Shown here: one piece after another, positions 26,285 to 35,676 of the stretch
Numbering within the stretch: position 1 is the first letter of the stretch
How the letters are laid out: every line of letters starts with the position of its first letter
From: Halorubrum sp. DM2
Lineage (GTDB): Archaea > Halobacteriota > Halobacteria > Halobacteriales > Haloferacaceae
Direction of reading: 5' to 3'
DNA length: 64,000 nt
NCBI RefSeq assembly: GCF_901686465.1
Contig: NZ_LR594487.1
Location: forward strand, 2,679,773 to 2,743,772
Translations under genes and position numbers: made by a program
The notes under the pieces: generated by a model
The model's input: only the letters and a program-made list of their open reading frames with translations
Databases searched by the model: none
What the model was told of the DNA's origin: nothing

Positions 26285-26352
26285 CGTCGGCAGCGACTCC
26301 CTCGCGCGGCGCTGTTCGCGCCTCTAAGTAGGCGCTCGCAGGCGCACGCCAT
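26285..26352 (+). repeat. Remnant of the structured dispersed repeat (3' part)
   Basis: CAGCGACTCCCTCGCGCGGCG, then a short hairpin (TTCGCGCC ... GGCGCTCGCAGGC), then GCACGCCA corresponds to the last third of the repeat family, with decay (GCGCACGCC for GGCACGCGCC). P1 and P2 are absent. Confidence 0.5.
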
Positions 26353-26421
26353 CCCGGCTGGTTGTCTGCTTCGTTACGCCCGAGTGAGAAGCGATTAGTC
26401 GCCGCCGCCGCAAGATTCGGT

Positions 26422-27669
26422 ATGGAGACGACCGAGACCACGCCGGCGTTCTGCGGGCTGGAGAGCCGCGCGTCGGGCCGGGTCCACGAGACGGCCGACG
26501 CGACGACCATCGACGCCGACGAGCGGGCGCGCGGACTCGACCCCGTCTACGACTACGACGCGGTCGACCCGGACGCGCTGTTCGACCCCGCGGCCCGCGG
26601 GGGGAGCGGCGACGCCCGGACTGCGCCCGCGACCGCCCGCGGCCACTGGCGCTTCGACGCGCTGCTGCCGTTCCCGGTCGAGGACGCGCTCACCGCCGGC
26701 GAGGGCGGCACGCCGCTCGTCGCAACCGACCGGCTCGCGGACGAGCTCGACGTCGACGCGGTGTACGTCAAAGACGAGGGTCGGAACCCCACCGGCACCG
26801 TCCTCGACCGCGGCTTCTCCCTCGCGATGACGGCGGTGGCGAAGCGGGCCGCGGACGGGGCCGACGTCGAGCCGCTCGTCTGCGCCAGCCCCGGTAACGC
26901 CGGGCAGTCGATGGCGGCGTACGCGGGTCGGGCGGACCTGCGGTCGTACGCGTTCGTCCCCTCGCGCTGTGCGTTCTCGAACAAGGCGATGACGAACGTC
27001 CACGGCGGCGAGATGCGCGTGGTCGGCGGACGCTTCCCCGACGCGGCCGCCGCGGTCGACGAGCAGCTGGAGACGGAGTACACCGACCTCGGGGAGTTCG
27101 TCACCCCGTACCGCCACGAGGGCGCGAAGACGGTCGCGTTCGAACTCGTCGCCGACCTCGGCGACGCCCCGGACGTCGTCGTCGTCCCGACCGGTTCGGG
27201 CGAGGTCGTCGCCGGCGTTCACAAGGGGTTCGTCGAACTCGACCGGATCGGCGCGATCGACGGGACCCCGCGCGTCGTCGCCGCGCAGGCGTCCGGCTGC
27301 GCGCCGATCGCGGCCGCCGTCGAGCGCGGGCTCGCGGAGCCGGAGCCGTGGGAGACACCGGACACGATCTGCGGCGAACTGGAGATCCCGGATCCCGCCG
27401 GCGGCGACGCGGCCGTCGAGGCGGTCGAGGAGAGCGGCGGGACCGCGGTCGGCATCGACGACGACGACATCCTCGCCAGCGCGGTCGCGGTGGCGCAAAA
27501 CGAGGTCGTCGAGACCGGCGCGACGGGCGGCGCGGCCCCCGCCGGCGCGTGGGCGCTCGCGGAGGACGGCTTCTTCGACGGCGACGAGACCGTCGTGTTG
27601 CTCAACAGCGACGCCGGACTGAAGACGCCCGACATCCTCCGCAGTCACCTGATGGGACAGGGAATCTGA
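26422..27669 (+). CDS. Threonine synthase-like fold-type II protein without the PLP lysine
   Basis: 415 residues. The chain has the family's order: YVKDEGRNPTGT (residues about 115-126), CASPGNAGQSMAAYAGRA, VVPTGSGEVVAGVHKGF (phosphate loop) and VAAQASGCAPIAAA. In threonine synthases the first motif continues SFKDRG, whose lysine forms the Schiff base with pyridoxal phosphate. Here it continues TVLDRG, placing Leu128 where that lysine should be. The frame is intact and the composition normal, so this is not a sequencing slip. It may be a non-PLP relative, a regulatory homologue, or use another lysine. I chose the ATG over an in-frame TTG 60 bp upstream. Confidence 0.75.
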   Translation: METTETTPAFCGLESRASGRVHETADATTIDADERARGLDPVYDYDAVDPDALFDPAARGGSGDARTAPATARGHWRFDALLPFPVEDALTAGEGGTPLVATDRLADELDVDAVYVKDEGRNPTGTVLDRGFSLAMTAVAKRAADGADVEPLVCASPGNAGQSMAAYAGRADLRSYAFVPSRCAFSNKAMTNVHGGEMRVVGGRFPDAAAAVDEQLETEYTDLGEFVTPYRHEGAKTVAFELVADLGDAPDVVVVPTGSGEVVAGVHKGFVELDRIGAIDGTPRVVAAQASGCAPIAAAVERGLAEPEPWETPDTICGELEIPDPAGGDAAVEAVEESGGTAVGIDDDDILASAVAVAQNEVVETGATGGAAPAGAWALAEDGFFDGDETVVLLNSDAGLKTPDILRSHLMGQGI

Positions 27670-27698
27670 AACGGCCGACCGTCCGGAAAGGAGTCAGT

Positions 27699-28922
27699 TC
27701 ACTCGCGCCGCGCGAGCAGACCGGTCGCGAGCAGCGCGAGGGCGGCCGCGACGACGCCGAACCCGGGCGACTCCGCGCCGGTGTTCCCGTCGGTCTCGTT
27801 GCCGTCCGCGGTCGTGAGGTCGGTCCCGTTGTCCGCGTCGCCGTCGTTCGAACCGTCCTCACCGTCACCTGACGAGTCGTCGCCGTCACTCGACGAGTCG
27901 TCGTCCGTGTCGCCGCTCGACCCGTCGGTCGACCCCTCACTGTCGGCCTGTATCTCGACGACCGCGTTCGAGAGCGTCGTCGTCGACTCGATCACGCTGC
28001 GCGGTGCCGGCTGGTTGAGGTAGTTCCGGTTCATCACGACGTAGTTGTCCTCGACCCCCGCGGTCGTGCTGGCGTACGGCTCCTGATCGAGGATAGTGGC
28101 CTCTGAGTCGGTGACCAGCATCAGCTCGGGGTTCGTTTCGAGGATGACCTCGTCGGAGAGCTGCGGGTACGCCTCGTACTCGGCGGCGACGTTGTCGGTG
28201 CCGCCGGCGTTCATGATCGCGTCGATGAAGGTGTTGTTCGCGGCGACGTAGCCGCCGCCCAGCGGGTACAGCGCTGCCGGGCGGTCGACGTCGCCGGTCC
28301 GGTTCTCGGCGGCGTCGACGGCGTCGTACATCTCCTCGTTGGTCTCGCTCGCGGCGTCGCACGCGCCGACGAGCCGGCCGATCGTCTCCGTCTTCTCGGC
28401 GATGTCGTCGATGGAGGTCGCCGCCTGGAAGTGGTAGACGGTCAGCCCCTGCTCGCGGAGCGGCTGGACGTCGGCCGACGAGGAGTTGGGCGCTAACACG
28501 AGGTCGGGCTCGGTGTCGACGACGCGCTCGACGCTCGCCCCGAACTCGGCGGAGACGTTGGCGCGCTCGTCGGCACCGTCGAGGTAGAGCGCGAACTGGC
28601 TCACGCCGACGACGCGGTCCTGCTCGCCGAGCTCCCACAGCGTCTGTGCCGCCGACGGGTTGATCGTCGTGATCCGGTCGGGGGACTCGTTGAGCGTGAT
28701 CGTCGTCCCCGTCGCGTCGGTCACCTCGACCGGGAAGCCGCAGGCGTCGTCGGTCTGCGTCGGCGCGTCCGCGGTTCCGATCTCCCCGGCCGCTGATCCC
28801 CCGACAGCGGTCGGCCCCTCGGTCGATATCGTCGGCTGTGCGCCCGCGGCGGTCCCGGCGACGCCGCCGAGCAGGGCGGTCGTCACCAGCACGGCCATTG
28901 CGATCGCGAAGCTGTTTCGCAT
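27699..28922 (-). CDS. btuF: Cobalamin-type ABC transporter substrate-binding protein with PGF-CTERM anchor
   Basis: 407 residues. An N-terminal signal peptide ends near residue 28 (GTAAGAQ). Residues about 55-310 form a class III periplasmic-binding fold: [33 protein letters not shown], and [19 protein letters not shown] long Ser/Asp/Gly linker follows, then the PGF-CTERM signal (SPGFGVV, a hydrophobic helix, and ARRE), processed by an archaeosortase and lipid-linked at the surface. It is divergent from btuC and btuD, which form the importer core, so it delivers vitamin B12 or a related corrinoid. The start is supported by a TATA box 26 bp upstream. Confidence 0.9.
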   Translation of the reverse strand: MRNSFAIAMAVLVTTALLGGVAGTAAGAQPTISTEGPTAVGGSAAGEIGTADAPTQTDDACGFPVEVTDATGTTITLNESPDRITTINPSAAQTLWELGEQDRVVGVSQFALYLDGADERANVSAEFGASVERVVDTEPDLVLAPNSSSADVQPLREQGLTVYHFQAATSIDDIAEKTETIGRLVGACDAASETNEEMYDAVDAAENRTGDVDRPAALYPLGGGYVAANNTFIDAIMNAGGTDNVAAEYEAYPQLSDEVILETNPELMLVTDSEATILDQEPYASTTAGVEDNYVVMNRNYLNQPAPRSVIESTTTLSNAVVEIQADSEGSTDGSSGDTDDDSSSDGDDSSGDGEDGSNDGDADNGTDLTTADGNETDGNTGAESPGFGVVAAALALLATGLLARRE

Positions 28923-28944
28923 CGGATCGACGACCGGCCTCGTC

Positions 28945-28957
28945 CAATAAGTATTTA
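28945..28957. promoter_or_regulatory. Overlapping divergent promoters of btuF and btuCD
   Basis: CAATAAGT (28945-28952) read on the minus strand is centred 26 bp before the btuF ATG. TATTTA (28952-28957) on the plus strand is centred 30 bp before the btuC ATG. The two boxes touch, so polymerase or a regulator on one would affect the other. No cobalamin riboswitch is visible in the 62 bp gap. Confidence 0.55.
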
Positions 28958-28984
28958 CCTACTACAAGTTGTGTTGGAGAACGT

Positions 28985-30148
28985 ATGCGACCCTGGGTTC
29001 GGTCGTCGTCGTGGTCGGCGGCGATAGCGGCGCTGTTGGCGGTCGTCGTCGTCGTCAGCGCCGCGATCGGTCCGGTCAGAATCCCGCCAGAGACCGTCGT
29101 GAAATCGGTGTTGAACGCGCTCACGGTGCCGGTGGGGATCGAAACGAGCGGGGGTGTCGGCCCGCTGTCGGTGCCCGGCGTCGGACCGCTCACGCTCCCC
29201 GGTCTCGATCTCGCGTTCGCGTCGCCGTTCGCGTTCCCCGTCGACTCCGTCCACCAGCAGATCGTCGTCGGGGTGCGGCTCCCCCGGATCCTGCTGGCCG
29301 CGCTCGTCGGGTTCGCGCTTGCCGCCGCCGGCACCGTGATGCAGGGCTTCTTCCGCAACCCGATGGCCGACCCCTCGATCATCGGCGTCTCCTCCGGGGC
29401 GGCGGTCGGCGCGGTGGCGTTCATCGTCTTCCCGGTCGCGCTCTCGACGACGGTCGCGCTCCCGCTCGTCGGGTCCGTCGAGGTGGCGCTCTCCCGTGGC
29501 GCGGGAACCAGCCTCTTCGCGTTCGTCGGGGCGCTCGCCGCCGCCTTCGGCGTGTACGCCATCGCGACCCGCCACGGGCGGACGCCCGTCGCGACCCTCC
29601 TTCTGGCCGGGGTCGCGGTCCAGACGTTCCTCGGCGCGGTCGTCTCGTACCTCCAGCTACAGGCGGGCGAGTCGCTCCGGCAGATCGTCGCGTGGCTGAT
29701 GGGCCACCTCTCGGGGGCCGCGTGGAGCGAGGTCGCCGTCACCGCCGTCGTCGTGCCGCCGCTTTTCGCCGTGCTACTCGCGTACGCCCGCGACCTCAAC
29801 GTCCTCCTGCTCGGGGAGGAGGAGGCCCGCGGGCTGGGCATCGCGGTTGAGCGCACCAAGCGGGTGCTGCTCGCGGCCTCGGCGCTCATCACGGCCGCGG
29901 GGGTCGCGTTCGCGGGCGTGATCGGGTTCGTCGGTCTCATCGTCCCGCACATGCTCCGGCTCGTCGTCGGTCCCGACCACCGGGTGCTGCTCCCGACCGC
30001 GGCGCTGGCCGGCGGCACGTTCCTCGTCGCCGCCGACACGGTCGCGCGCTCGGCGGCCGCGGAGTACCCGGTCGGCATCATCACCGCCGCGGTCGGCGCG
30101 CCCTTCTTCGTCTACCTGCTCGTGACCCGCGAGGTGTCGGAGCTGTGA
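28985..30148 (+). CDS. btuC: Cobalamin ABC transporter permease
   Basis: 387 residues with about 10 membrane helices in the FecCD/BtuC pattern. The signature [22 protein letters not shown] followed by [10 protein letters not shown] and the EEARGLGI coupling-helix loop are all present. [21 protein letters not shown] is the late conserved segment. It forms the membrane channel for the substrate delivered by BtuF. A 45-residue insert after the first helix is Gly/Pro/Leu-rich ([12 protein letters not shown]) and probably extracellular. The stop overlaps the btuD GTG start by 4 bp. Confidence 0.9.
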   Translation: MRPWVRSSSWSAAIAALLAVVVVVSAAIGPVRIPPETVVKSVLNALTVPVGIETSGGVGPLSVPGVGPLTLPGLDLAFASPFAFPVDSVHQQIVVGVRLPRILLAALVGFALAAAGTVMQGFFRNPMADPSIIGVSSGAAVGAVAFIVFPVALSTTVALPLVGSVEVALSRGAGTSLFAFVGALAAAFGVYAIATRHGRTPVATLLLAGVAVQTFLGAVVSYLQLQAGESLRQIVAWLMGHLSGAAWSEVAVTAVVVPPLFAVLLAYARDLNVLLLGEEEARGLGIAVERTKRVLLAASALITAAGVAFAGVIGFVGLIVPHMLRLVVGPDHRVLLPTAALAGGTFLVAADTVARSAAAEYPVGIITAAVGAPFFVYLLVTREVSEL

Positions 30149-31404
30149 GCGCCGACCGTCCGGACGACGACGCCTCGCGGTCCGCGGACGACTTCGCTAA
30201 TGATCCCGAGTCGCTCCCCGACACGTCGCTCTCGTTCGGCGACGCACCGCTCCTGTCGGTCTCCGACGTGGCCGTCTCCTTCGGCGACGTCGACGTGGTC
30301 TCGGGCGTCGACCTCCGCGTCGAGGCCGGTTCGCTCGTCGGGCTCGTCGGGCCGAACGGTGCCGGCAAGACCACGGCGTTGCGCGCGGCGACCGGCGCGG
30401 TCGAACCGGACGCGGGCACGGTCCGGATCGGCGGCGACCCGGCCGCGTCGCTGTCGGCCCGCGAGGTCGGCCGCCGAGTCGCGAGCGTCCCGCAGGCGAC
30501 GAACCTCGCATTTGACTTCCGCGTGCGCCACGTCGTCGAAATGGGACGGACGCCCCACCTCGGTCGGTTCGACGCCCACGACGTCGAGGACGACGCCGCG
30601 GTCGACGCCGCGATGGCGGCCGCGAACGTCGAGCGCTTCGCCGACCGGTCGATCACGGCCGTCTCCGGCGGCGAGCGCCAGCGCGTGCTGCTCGCGCGGG
30701 CGCTGGCGCAGGCCGCGCCGCTCCTGCTCTTGGACGAGCCGACCGCCAGCCTCGACGTGAACCACGCGGTCGAGACCTTAGAGCTGGTGCGTTCGTTCGT
30801 CGACGAGGGCGCGCGCGGGGCTATCGCCGCGATCCACGACCTCGACGCCGCCGCGCGGTACTGCGACGAGGTCGTTGTCCTCGCGAACGGGGGCGTCCAG
30901 GCCGCCGGACCGCCCGAGTCGGTGCTGTCCGCGTCGACAGTCGGCTCCGCGTTCGACGCGGAGGCGTTCGTCGGGCGCAACCCCGCGACCGGGACGCCCG
31001 CGGTCACGGCGTTCCCGAAGAGCGACGTCGCCGCCCGCCGCGTCCACGTGGTCGGCACGGGCCGCCCGGCCGCCCGCGTCGTCGCCCGACTGGCCGCCGC
31101 GGGCCACGAGCCGTCGGTCGGCGTGGTGCCCGCGGGCGACGCGGCCGCCGGCGCTGCCGCGGACGCGGGCGTGACAGCCGTGACGGCACCCCCCTTCGAG
31201 GGACCGACCGGGGGAACGATCGCGGCCGCGCGCGACCTCGCCGCCGACGCGGCGGTGACGGTCGCGGTCGGATTCGAGGGACCTACCGACGCGCGCGGCC
31301 CGAACGCCGAGGTGGCCGCGGCGGCGGACCGTCTCGTCCGCGTCCCCGCCGACGTCGACGACGCGGCCCTGCTCGACGCCGTCGTGGCCGCGACCGAGGA
31401 GTGA
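30145..31404 (+). CDS. btuD: Cobalamin ABC transporter ATP-binding protein with C-terminal extension
   Basis: 419 residues starting at the GTG of the GTGA overlap. Walker [10 protein letters not shown] is at residues about 71-79, with the ABC signature [15 protein letters not shown], Walker [13 protein letters not shown] and the H-loop AIHDLD. The ATPase core ends near residue 270. The final 120 residues ([20 protein letters not shown] ... [13 protein letters not shown]) form a Rossmann-like alpha/beta domain not found in bacterial BtuD, probably regulatory or corrinoid-sensing (inference). It energises import by BtuC. Confidence 0.9.
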   Translation: MSADRPDDDASRSADDFANDPESLPDTSLSFGDAPLLSVSDVAVSFGDVDVVSGVDLRVEAGSLVGLVGPNGAGKTTALRAATGAVEPDAGTVRIGGDPAASLSAREVGRRVASVPQATNLAFDFRVRHVVEMGRTPHLGRFDAHDVEDDAAVDAAMAAANVERFADRSITAVSGGERQRVLLARALAQAAPLLLLDEPTASLDVNHAVETLELVRSFVDEGARGAIAAIHDLDAAARYCDEVVVLANGGVQAAGPPESVLSASTVGSAFDAEAFVGRNPATGTPAVTAFPKSDVAARRVHVVGTGRPAARVVARLAAAGHEPSVGVVPAGDAAAGAAADAGVTAVTAPPFEGPTGGTIAAARDLAADAAVTVAVGFEGPTDARGPNAEVAAAADRLVRVPADVDDAALLDAVVAATEE

Positions 31405-31469
31405 ACTCGGTTCCCGGGTGCGGCCCGCGAAGCGTCACCGTTTATTCGCTCGCCCGCCTCCTCCCGACG

Positions 31470-32465
31470 ATGAGCGTTCCCTGCGTCGCCGTCGCCCGCG
31501 AGCGCGGCGAGACCGTCCGGAGCCGCCTCGCCGACGCGGACGCCCTCGACGGCGACCACGAGATCGCCGTCGACGGCGACACGATCTACATCCCCGTCGT
31601 GGGCCGCGAGCGGGTGCCCGCCGACCTCGCGGACCGGGTCGTCGAACGCGACGCAGAGACGCGGGACCGACCCACGACGCCCGCGGCGATCCTCGGCTAC
31701 GAGCCCTCGCTGGAACGGCTCGGCGACATCGTCATCGTCGACGAGGACGACGACGAGCGCGCGCAGGCGATCGCCGACGCCGTGATGGCCTCGCACGTCC
31801 CCTGCGAGACGGTCCTCAACCGCGCCTCGCCGATCGAGGGCGAACTGCGCGTCCGCCAGTGGGACGTGCTGGCCGGGAACGGTACCGAGACGGTCCACCG
31901 CGAGTACGGCCACGAGTTCCTGTTGGACGTGGCCGCGGTGTACTTCTCGCCGCGGCTCGCGACCGAGCGCCACCGCGTCGCGGAGCAGGTGACGGCCGGC
32001 GAGTCGGCGGTCGACATGTTCGCCGGCGTGGGGCCGTACGCGGTCCCGATGGCGGCTCGCGGCGCGGACATGATCGCCTGCGACCTCAACGAGCGCGCGG
32101 TCGAGTACCTCCGCGAGAACGCCGAGCGGAACGGCGTCGCCGACCGGGTGACCGCGATCGCGGGCGACGTGCGGGCTATCGCGGACGCGTACGCCGACAC
32201 CGCCGACCGGCTCGTGATGAACCTCCCGCACTCCGCGGACGAGTTCGTGGACACGGCGGTCGCGCTCGCCGGCGACGACTGCGTGGTCCACTACTACGAC
32301 ATCCAACACGAGGACGACCCGTTCGGCCCGGGCCGCCGCGCGTTAGAGGCCGCCGCGGGCGACGAGTATGCGGTCACCGTCGAGACCGAACGCGTCGTCC
32401 GGTCGTACGCCCCCCACGAGCACAACGTGTGCCTCGACGTTCGGCTGACGCGGACCGACGACTGA
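31470..32465 (+). CDS. trm5: tRNA (guanine37-N1)-methyltransferase, Trm5 family
   Basis: 331 residues. SAM motif I is VDMFAGVGPYAVPMA (residues about 190-204), followed by ACDLNERAVEYLREN, GDVRAI and the Trm5 catalytic loop NLPHSADEF. The N-terminal 60 residues resemble the D1 domain, and EGELRVRQWDVLAGNGTETV is typical of the D2 region. Trm5 methylates N1 of G37 next to the anticodon, preventing frameshifting. I chose the ATG over a GTG 69 bp upstream that would overlap btuD, because homology begins after this ATG. Confidence 0.9.
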   Translation: MSVPCVAVARERGETVRSRLADADALDGDHEIAVDGDTIYIPVVGRERVPADLADRVVERDAETRDRPTTPAAILGYEPSLERLGDIVIVDEDDDERAQAIADAVMASHVPCETVLNRASPIEGELRVRQWDVLAGNGTETVHREYGHEFLLDVAAVYFSPRLATERHRVAEQVTAGESAVDMFAGVGPYAVPMAARGADMIACDLNERAVEYLRENAERNGVADRVTAIAGDVRAIADAYADTADRLVMNLPHSADEFVDTAVALAGDDCVVHYYDIQHEDDPFGPGRRALEAAAGDEYAVTVETERVVRSYAPHEHNVCLDVRLTRTDD

Positions 32466-32597
32466 TCCGCGTCGACGGCCGATTCGCGTCGACGACCGGC
32501 CGATACCCGCCGACGCCGTCGAACCGAGCGGTGCGAATCCGACCGTCGGCGTGTTAGCCCGTTTATTTATGTGAATCAATCACTAACGTGTGGTCGT

Positions 32598-32819
32598 ATG
32601 AGTGACGCCGAAACTCCCGAAGAGCGTATCGATGAAACGACCACCTGGCCGGACCTCGCGATCGGTCTGTACGACCGCCTGACCGGCCGGAACGCGGAGA
32701 TTCACTATCAGTTCGAGGACATGACCGTCGAGGTGCCGAGCGGCACGGGCGACGACGCCGAACACGCCGAGTGGCGAATCGACGGCGGCGTCCGGGTCAC
32801 GACGAGTGAACGGGAGTGA
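32598..32819 (+). CDS. Small conserved haloarchaeal protein, function unknown
   Basis: 73 residues, acidic. The middle reads WPDLAIGLYDRLTGRNAEI, then short beta strands (IHYQFEDMTVEVP, AEWRIDGGVRVTT). A TTTATTTATG stretch near 32565-32575 provides a TATA box about 28 bp upstream. Its end overlaps the next gene by 14 bp, so the two are co-translated. No family is recognised. Confidence 0.65.
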   Translation: MSDAETPEERIDETTTWPDLAIGLYDRLTGRNAEIHYQFEDMTVEVPSGTGDDAEHAEWRIDGGVRVTTSERE

Positions 32820-33195
32820 CGCAGGACGCCGGCTCTCGGTCGAGACCGAGGACCTGACGCTGTCGGTCGACGGCGTCGACGCCGCGGTTCACGCGACGGA
32901 CCGGCGGATCTTCGTCGAGGTCGAGCGCGTCCGCGACGCGCTCCGCGTCGCTCGTCGGCTCCCCGACGACTCCGTCTCGGACCGCGGGGTCGCGGAGTTG
33001 GTGCGCGGCGGCCTCACCGCGGAGGTCAGGGTCCGCGGACGCACGGTCGCCGTCGCGGGAGCGGACGCGCGTCCCGGCCCGCTCTCGCACCGCCTCGGCG
33101 TCGCTCCGGCAGAGCTGCGGCTCGCGGGAGTCGTCGGTGCGGGCTACGGCGGCCTCTCGGCGGCGGTGCGTGGGACGCAGCGACTGTTCGGCTGA
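32806..33195 (+). CDS. Small beta-rich protein, function unknown
   Basis: 129 residues with a GTG start inside the preceding gene (14 bp overlap). Beta-strand patterns (LSVETEDLTLSVDGVDAAV, RIFVEVERVRDALRVARRL) are followed by VRVRGRTVAVAGADARPG and a small hydrophobic helix (AGVVGAGYGGLSAAV). No motif is recognised. The 580 bp after it, to tRNA-Thr, contains no convincing gene. GC falls sharply at 33545-33660, where several TATA-like stretches occur. Confidence 0.6.
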   Translation: MNGSDAGRRLSVETEDLTLSVDGVDAAVHATDRRIFVEVERVRDALRVARRLPDDSVSDRGVAELVRGGLTAEVRVRGRTVAVAGADARPGPLSHRLGVAPAELRLAGVVGAGYGGLSAAVRGTQRLFG

Positions 33196-33743
33196 TCGAC
33201 TCGGTGGCTGATCGGTTCGGTTACCGACCGGCGTCGCCGCTCGCGAGTGGATCGAGACAGCGAAAACGCCGCGCCGCCCCGAGGGGGGTCGGGGCGGAGC
33301 GGCTGGGGGCCCGTCACATGACAAGCGGTCGCGGCACGGGTCGTCGGGCCAGAGGCGATTCTGCGCTTGGCGCGTCGGAGACGCGATTCACGGTCGCCGC
33401 GACGGAACGCTGATGGGGATGACGGCCGCGCCGGGTCGCCGTGGGGGTGACGACCGGCTGGACCTTTCTCGCCCGGCACGGGCTTCGACCGGGCACGCAC
33501 CGCCGAGGGATTCGATCCCCGCCGTCTCGGCACGCGGGCGGTGTCATCACAATTGAATTTGGGTCCGAACACGTATTTAGTCTTTTTCCTTATATTCTAC
33601 TATTGTATTCGGACTTCTCTTGTATATTGACGTAGAATATCGTTGTTCTCGTGACGAACGTGTTCGAGTTTTGGGTCGAGTCGCCAGACTCTCGCTCCGA
33701 AGGCGGTGGGAACGATCCCCGCCCCGTCCCCGTTTCGGAACCC

Positions 33744-33750
33744 TTATTTT
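33744..33750 (+). promoter_or_regulatory. TATA box of tRNA-Thr
   Basis: TTATTTT centred 27 bp before the first base of the tRNA, so the primary transcript should begin at or near the mature 5' end. Confidence 0.55.
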
Positions 33751-33773
33751 TCCGTCGGGGAATTATTCGATGC

Positions 33774-33846
33774 GCCGGGGTAGCTCAGCTGGCAGAGCGA
33801 TTCCTTCGTAAGGAATAGGTCGAGGGTTCAAATCCCTCCTCCGGCT
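33774..33846 (+). tRNA. tRNA-Thr (anticodon CGT)
   Basis: All arms pair: acceptor GCCGGGG with CTCCGGC (one G-T), anticodon stem ATTCC/GGAAT around TTCGTAA (anticodon CGT), and T arm GAGGG-TTCAAAT-CCCTC. The discriminator is T, as in haloarchaeal tRNA-Thr. CCA is not encoded. It is followed by an unusual tail (33847-33946). Confidence 0.95.
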
Positions 33847-33946
33847 CTTCTGCCGAACGAAGTGAGGAGAAGAGCTGAGAGAGGGATTTGTGCCAGGGAA
33901 CGGAGCGCAGCGGAGTGACCGTGGTTCACAATCCCCTCCTCCGGCT
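33847..33946 (+). other. tRNA-Thr tail ending in a duplicate of the tRNA 3' end
   Basis: GGTTCACAATCCCCTCCTCCGGCT at 33923-33946 repeats the last 23 bp of the tRNA (33824-33846), shifted by 100 bp. Between them GGGATTTGTG and CACAATCCC pair into a hairpin whose loop holds GGAGCGCAGCGGAG. tRNA-Leu has the same design downstream. The remaining DNA to 34148 shows nothing else I can support. Confidence 0.65.
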
Positions 33947-34148
33947 TGCTTCTTCGAATTCCTGACGCTGACTGGCACTTGGAGGATGTTCACACGGGTA
34001 CACCCGTGTTTCGCCTTTTGCGCACCGTTCAGGTCGCACCTATTGCCGATAGAACCGATCGTTCATCCACCGATCGGGCCGAACGTGATCATACTCTCAT
34101 AGGAATATTAGGTGTGTGTCTATGTAGCACGGGCGCGTAGAGACAGAT

Positions 34149-34280
34149 ATGCGACCACAGTCTGAACACACGGAAGAAGAAATGTACGAGTGTTTCGAAT
34201 GCGGGCGGCGAACCGATTCGCCCGGCCAGTGCGAGTGCGGCGGCGAACTGCTCCACATCGGTCGGTCGCGGGACTTGTGA
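34149..34280 (+). CDS. Rubrerythrin-like zinc-knuckle mini-protein
   Basis: 43 residues. YECFECGRRTDSPGQCECGG gives two cysteine pairs (CxxC and CxC), the rubredoxin/zinc-ribbon-like fold of the tiny haloarchaeal 'rubrerythrin-like domain' proteins. It would bind one zinc or iron. The C-terminal ELLHIGRSRDL is typical of the group (from memory). An AT-rich stretch upstream (GGAATATTAG) is a plausible promoter. It is too short to be certain of function. Confidence 0.7.
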   Translation: MRPQSEHTEEEMYECFECGRRTDSPGQCECGGELLHIGRSRDL

Positions 34281-34316
34281 CCAGCGTCGATCGGTGCCGA
34301 GCCGCGACCGGTCCGC

Positions 34317-35570
34317 TCAGTCGGTCCCGGTAGCGCCGGCCTCGTCGCGTTCGTCGTCGCCGCTCTCGACTTCGTCGCCTCCCTCGTCGCTATCGCTTCC
34401 GTCTCCGTCGCTCTCGTCTCCGCTCGCGCTCGGATCTCTCTCGGGATCGTACTCCGGCAGCGAGAGGACGTTCTCGCGACCGAGCCGGAACCCGTCGAGG
34501 TCGCCCTCGTCGCGTAACCCCGTCACCACCTGACTCGTCTTCGCGGCGGTCCAGTCCAACTCCTCCGCCACGCGCTTCTGTTTCATCCGTCCACCCTCCG
34601 ATTCGACGAGCTGAAGCACCTGCTCCTCGTTGCTCAGCAGGTCGCTGTCGACGGGCGGCGAGTCGTCCGACTCGTCGCTCGCGGTAGTGGCGGCCGCCGC
34701 TCCCGCGTCCACCGTCTCGTTCCCGCCCGCGTCCGTGGCGCTCGCCGCCCCGTCGTTCCCTGCTGCTCCGCTCGCCGTCGCCGTGTCGTCCGTTCCGGCC
34801 GCGCCGGCCGCCGGGACGCCCGTATCGTCGCCGGCGTCGTTCCGCCGGCGGTAGGCGACGGCTCCGCCGGCGACGACGAGGACCGCGACGAGCGCGAGCA
34901 GTCCGGCGGTCGGAATCCCGGCGAGCGGCCCGGCGGGGGCGACCGCGATCCGCGGCTGGCCGGCCGAGAAGTCGACCGGCCCGTTCCAGACGACGGACTG
35001 GTCGCGGACCTCACTCGGATCCGGGGTCGTCTCCGCGAGGCGGTACCCGTCCGGCCACGAGAGGATGATCGACGAGGAGTCGTCGAGGAACAGGCCGTCG
35101 ACGGCGTCGCCGACGCGCAGCCGGTCCCCGTCGACGGCGGCGAAGTTCGTCCACTCGAACCGGTAGGTCAACACGCCGTACGACTGCGGCAGCTCGCGGC
35201 GCTCGGCGGTCACGGTCGCGTTCGACACGGTCATGTTGCGGCCGGTCGCCTCCTCGGCGGTCGCCGCGGTCGAGACCATCCGGTCGCGGAAGCGGCTCGT
35301 GTACGCCTCGGTGTCGTTCTCGACGTCCGTGCGAAGTTCCTCGAACGCCTGCTCCTCCTCGTCGGTGCCGAGCCGGATCCGGTACTCGACGGTCCACTGC
35401 GCGTCGCCGTCCGGCCCGACCGCGACCTCCATCGACACGTCGTCCGGCTCGACGTCCATCTGCGCGAAGCCGCCCTCGAACGGAACCGCGCCCGCGCCGC
35501 CGGCTCCGAACGCCAGCCCGGCGGCTCCGAGAAGGGCGACGACCACGAAAACGACCGACGCTCGCTGCAC
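34317..35570 (-). CDS. Membrane-anchored transcriptional regulator with C-terminal winged helix
   Basis: 417 residues from a GTG start. A signal peptide or first helix (VVFVVVALLGAAGLAFGA) leads to an extracytoplasmic beta domain (residues 40-230), a second membrane helix (LLALVAVLVVAGGAVAY), a Ser/Ala/Gly/Asp linker, and a winged-helix domain (LLSNEEQVLQLVESEGGRMK ... AAKTSQVVTGLRDEGDLDG). This layout matches haloarchaeal membrane regulators (DUF7345/DUF7343, from memory). A GATTTATC box at 35593-35599 lies 26 bp before this GTG; an in-frame ATG at 35609 would lie upstream of the box, so the GTG is preferred. It could pass a surface signal to DNA. Confidence 0.75.
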   Translation of the reverse strand: MQRASVVFVVVALLGAAGLAFGAGGAGAVPFEGGFAQMDVEPDDVSMEVAVGPDGDAQWTVEYRIRLGTDEEEQAFEELRTDVENDTEAYTSRFRDRMVSTAATAEEATGRNMTVSNATVTAERRELPQSYGVLTYRFEWTNFAAVDGDRLRVGDAVDGLFLDDSSSIILSWPDGYRLAETTPDPSEVRDQSVVWNGPVDFSAGQPRIAVAPAGPLAGIPTAGLLALVAVLVVAGGAVAYRRRNDAGDDTGVPAAGAAGTDDTATASGAAGNDGAASATDAGGNETVDAGAAAATTASDESDDSPPVDSDLLSNEEQVLQLVESEGGRMKQKRVAEELDWTAAKTSQVVTGLRDEGDLDGFRLGRENVLSLPEYDPERDPSASGDESDGDGSDSDEGGDEVESGDDERDEAGATGTD

Positions 35571-35676
35571 AACGTAGGGCACAGAGCGGCCAGATAAATC
35601 CCTTCTCATCCGGAACGTCCGTCGGTCTCAGGAGGTGTCACGAGACGCGTCGCGGTCGCGCGCGGCGTGACGTCCG

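Noticed and set aside
26422-27669. Missing lysine due to frameshift or sequencing error
   Set aside because: The frame is open through the whole gene and the surrounding motif residues are intact. A single error could not give both Val and Leu from Phe-Lys codons.
33204-33413. Possible 69-residue protein before tRNA-Thr
   Set aside because: No motif, Arg/Ala-rich composition typical of shadows, no promoter or neighbour support.
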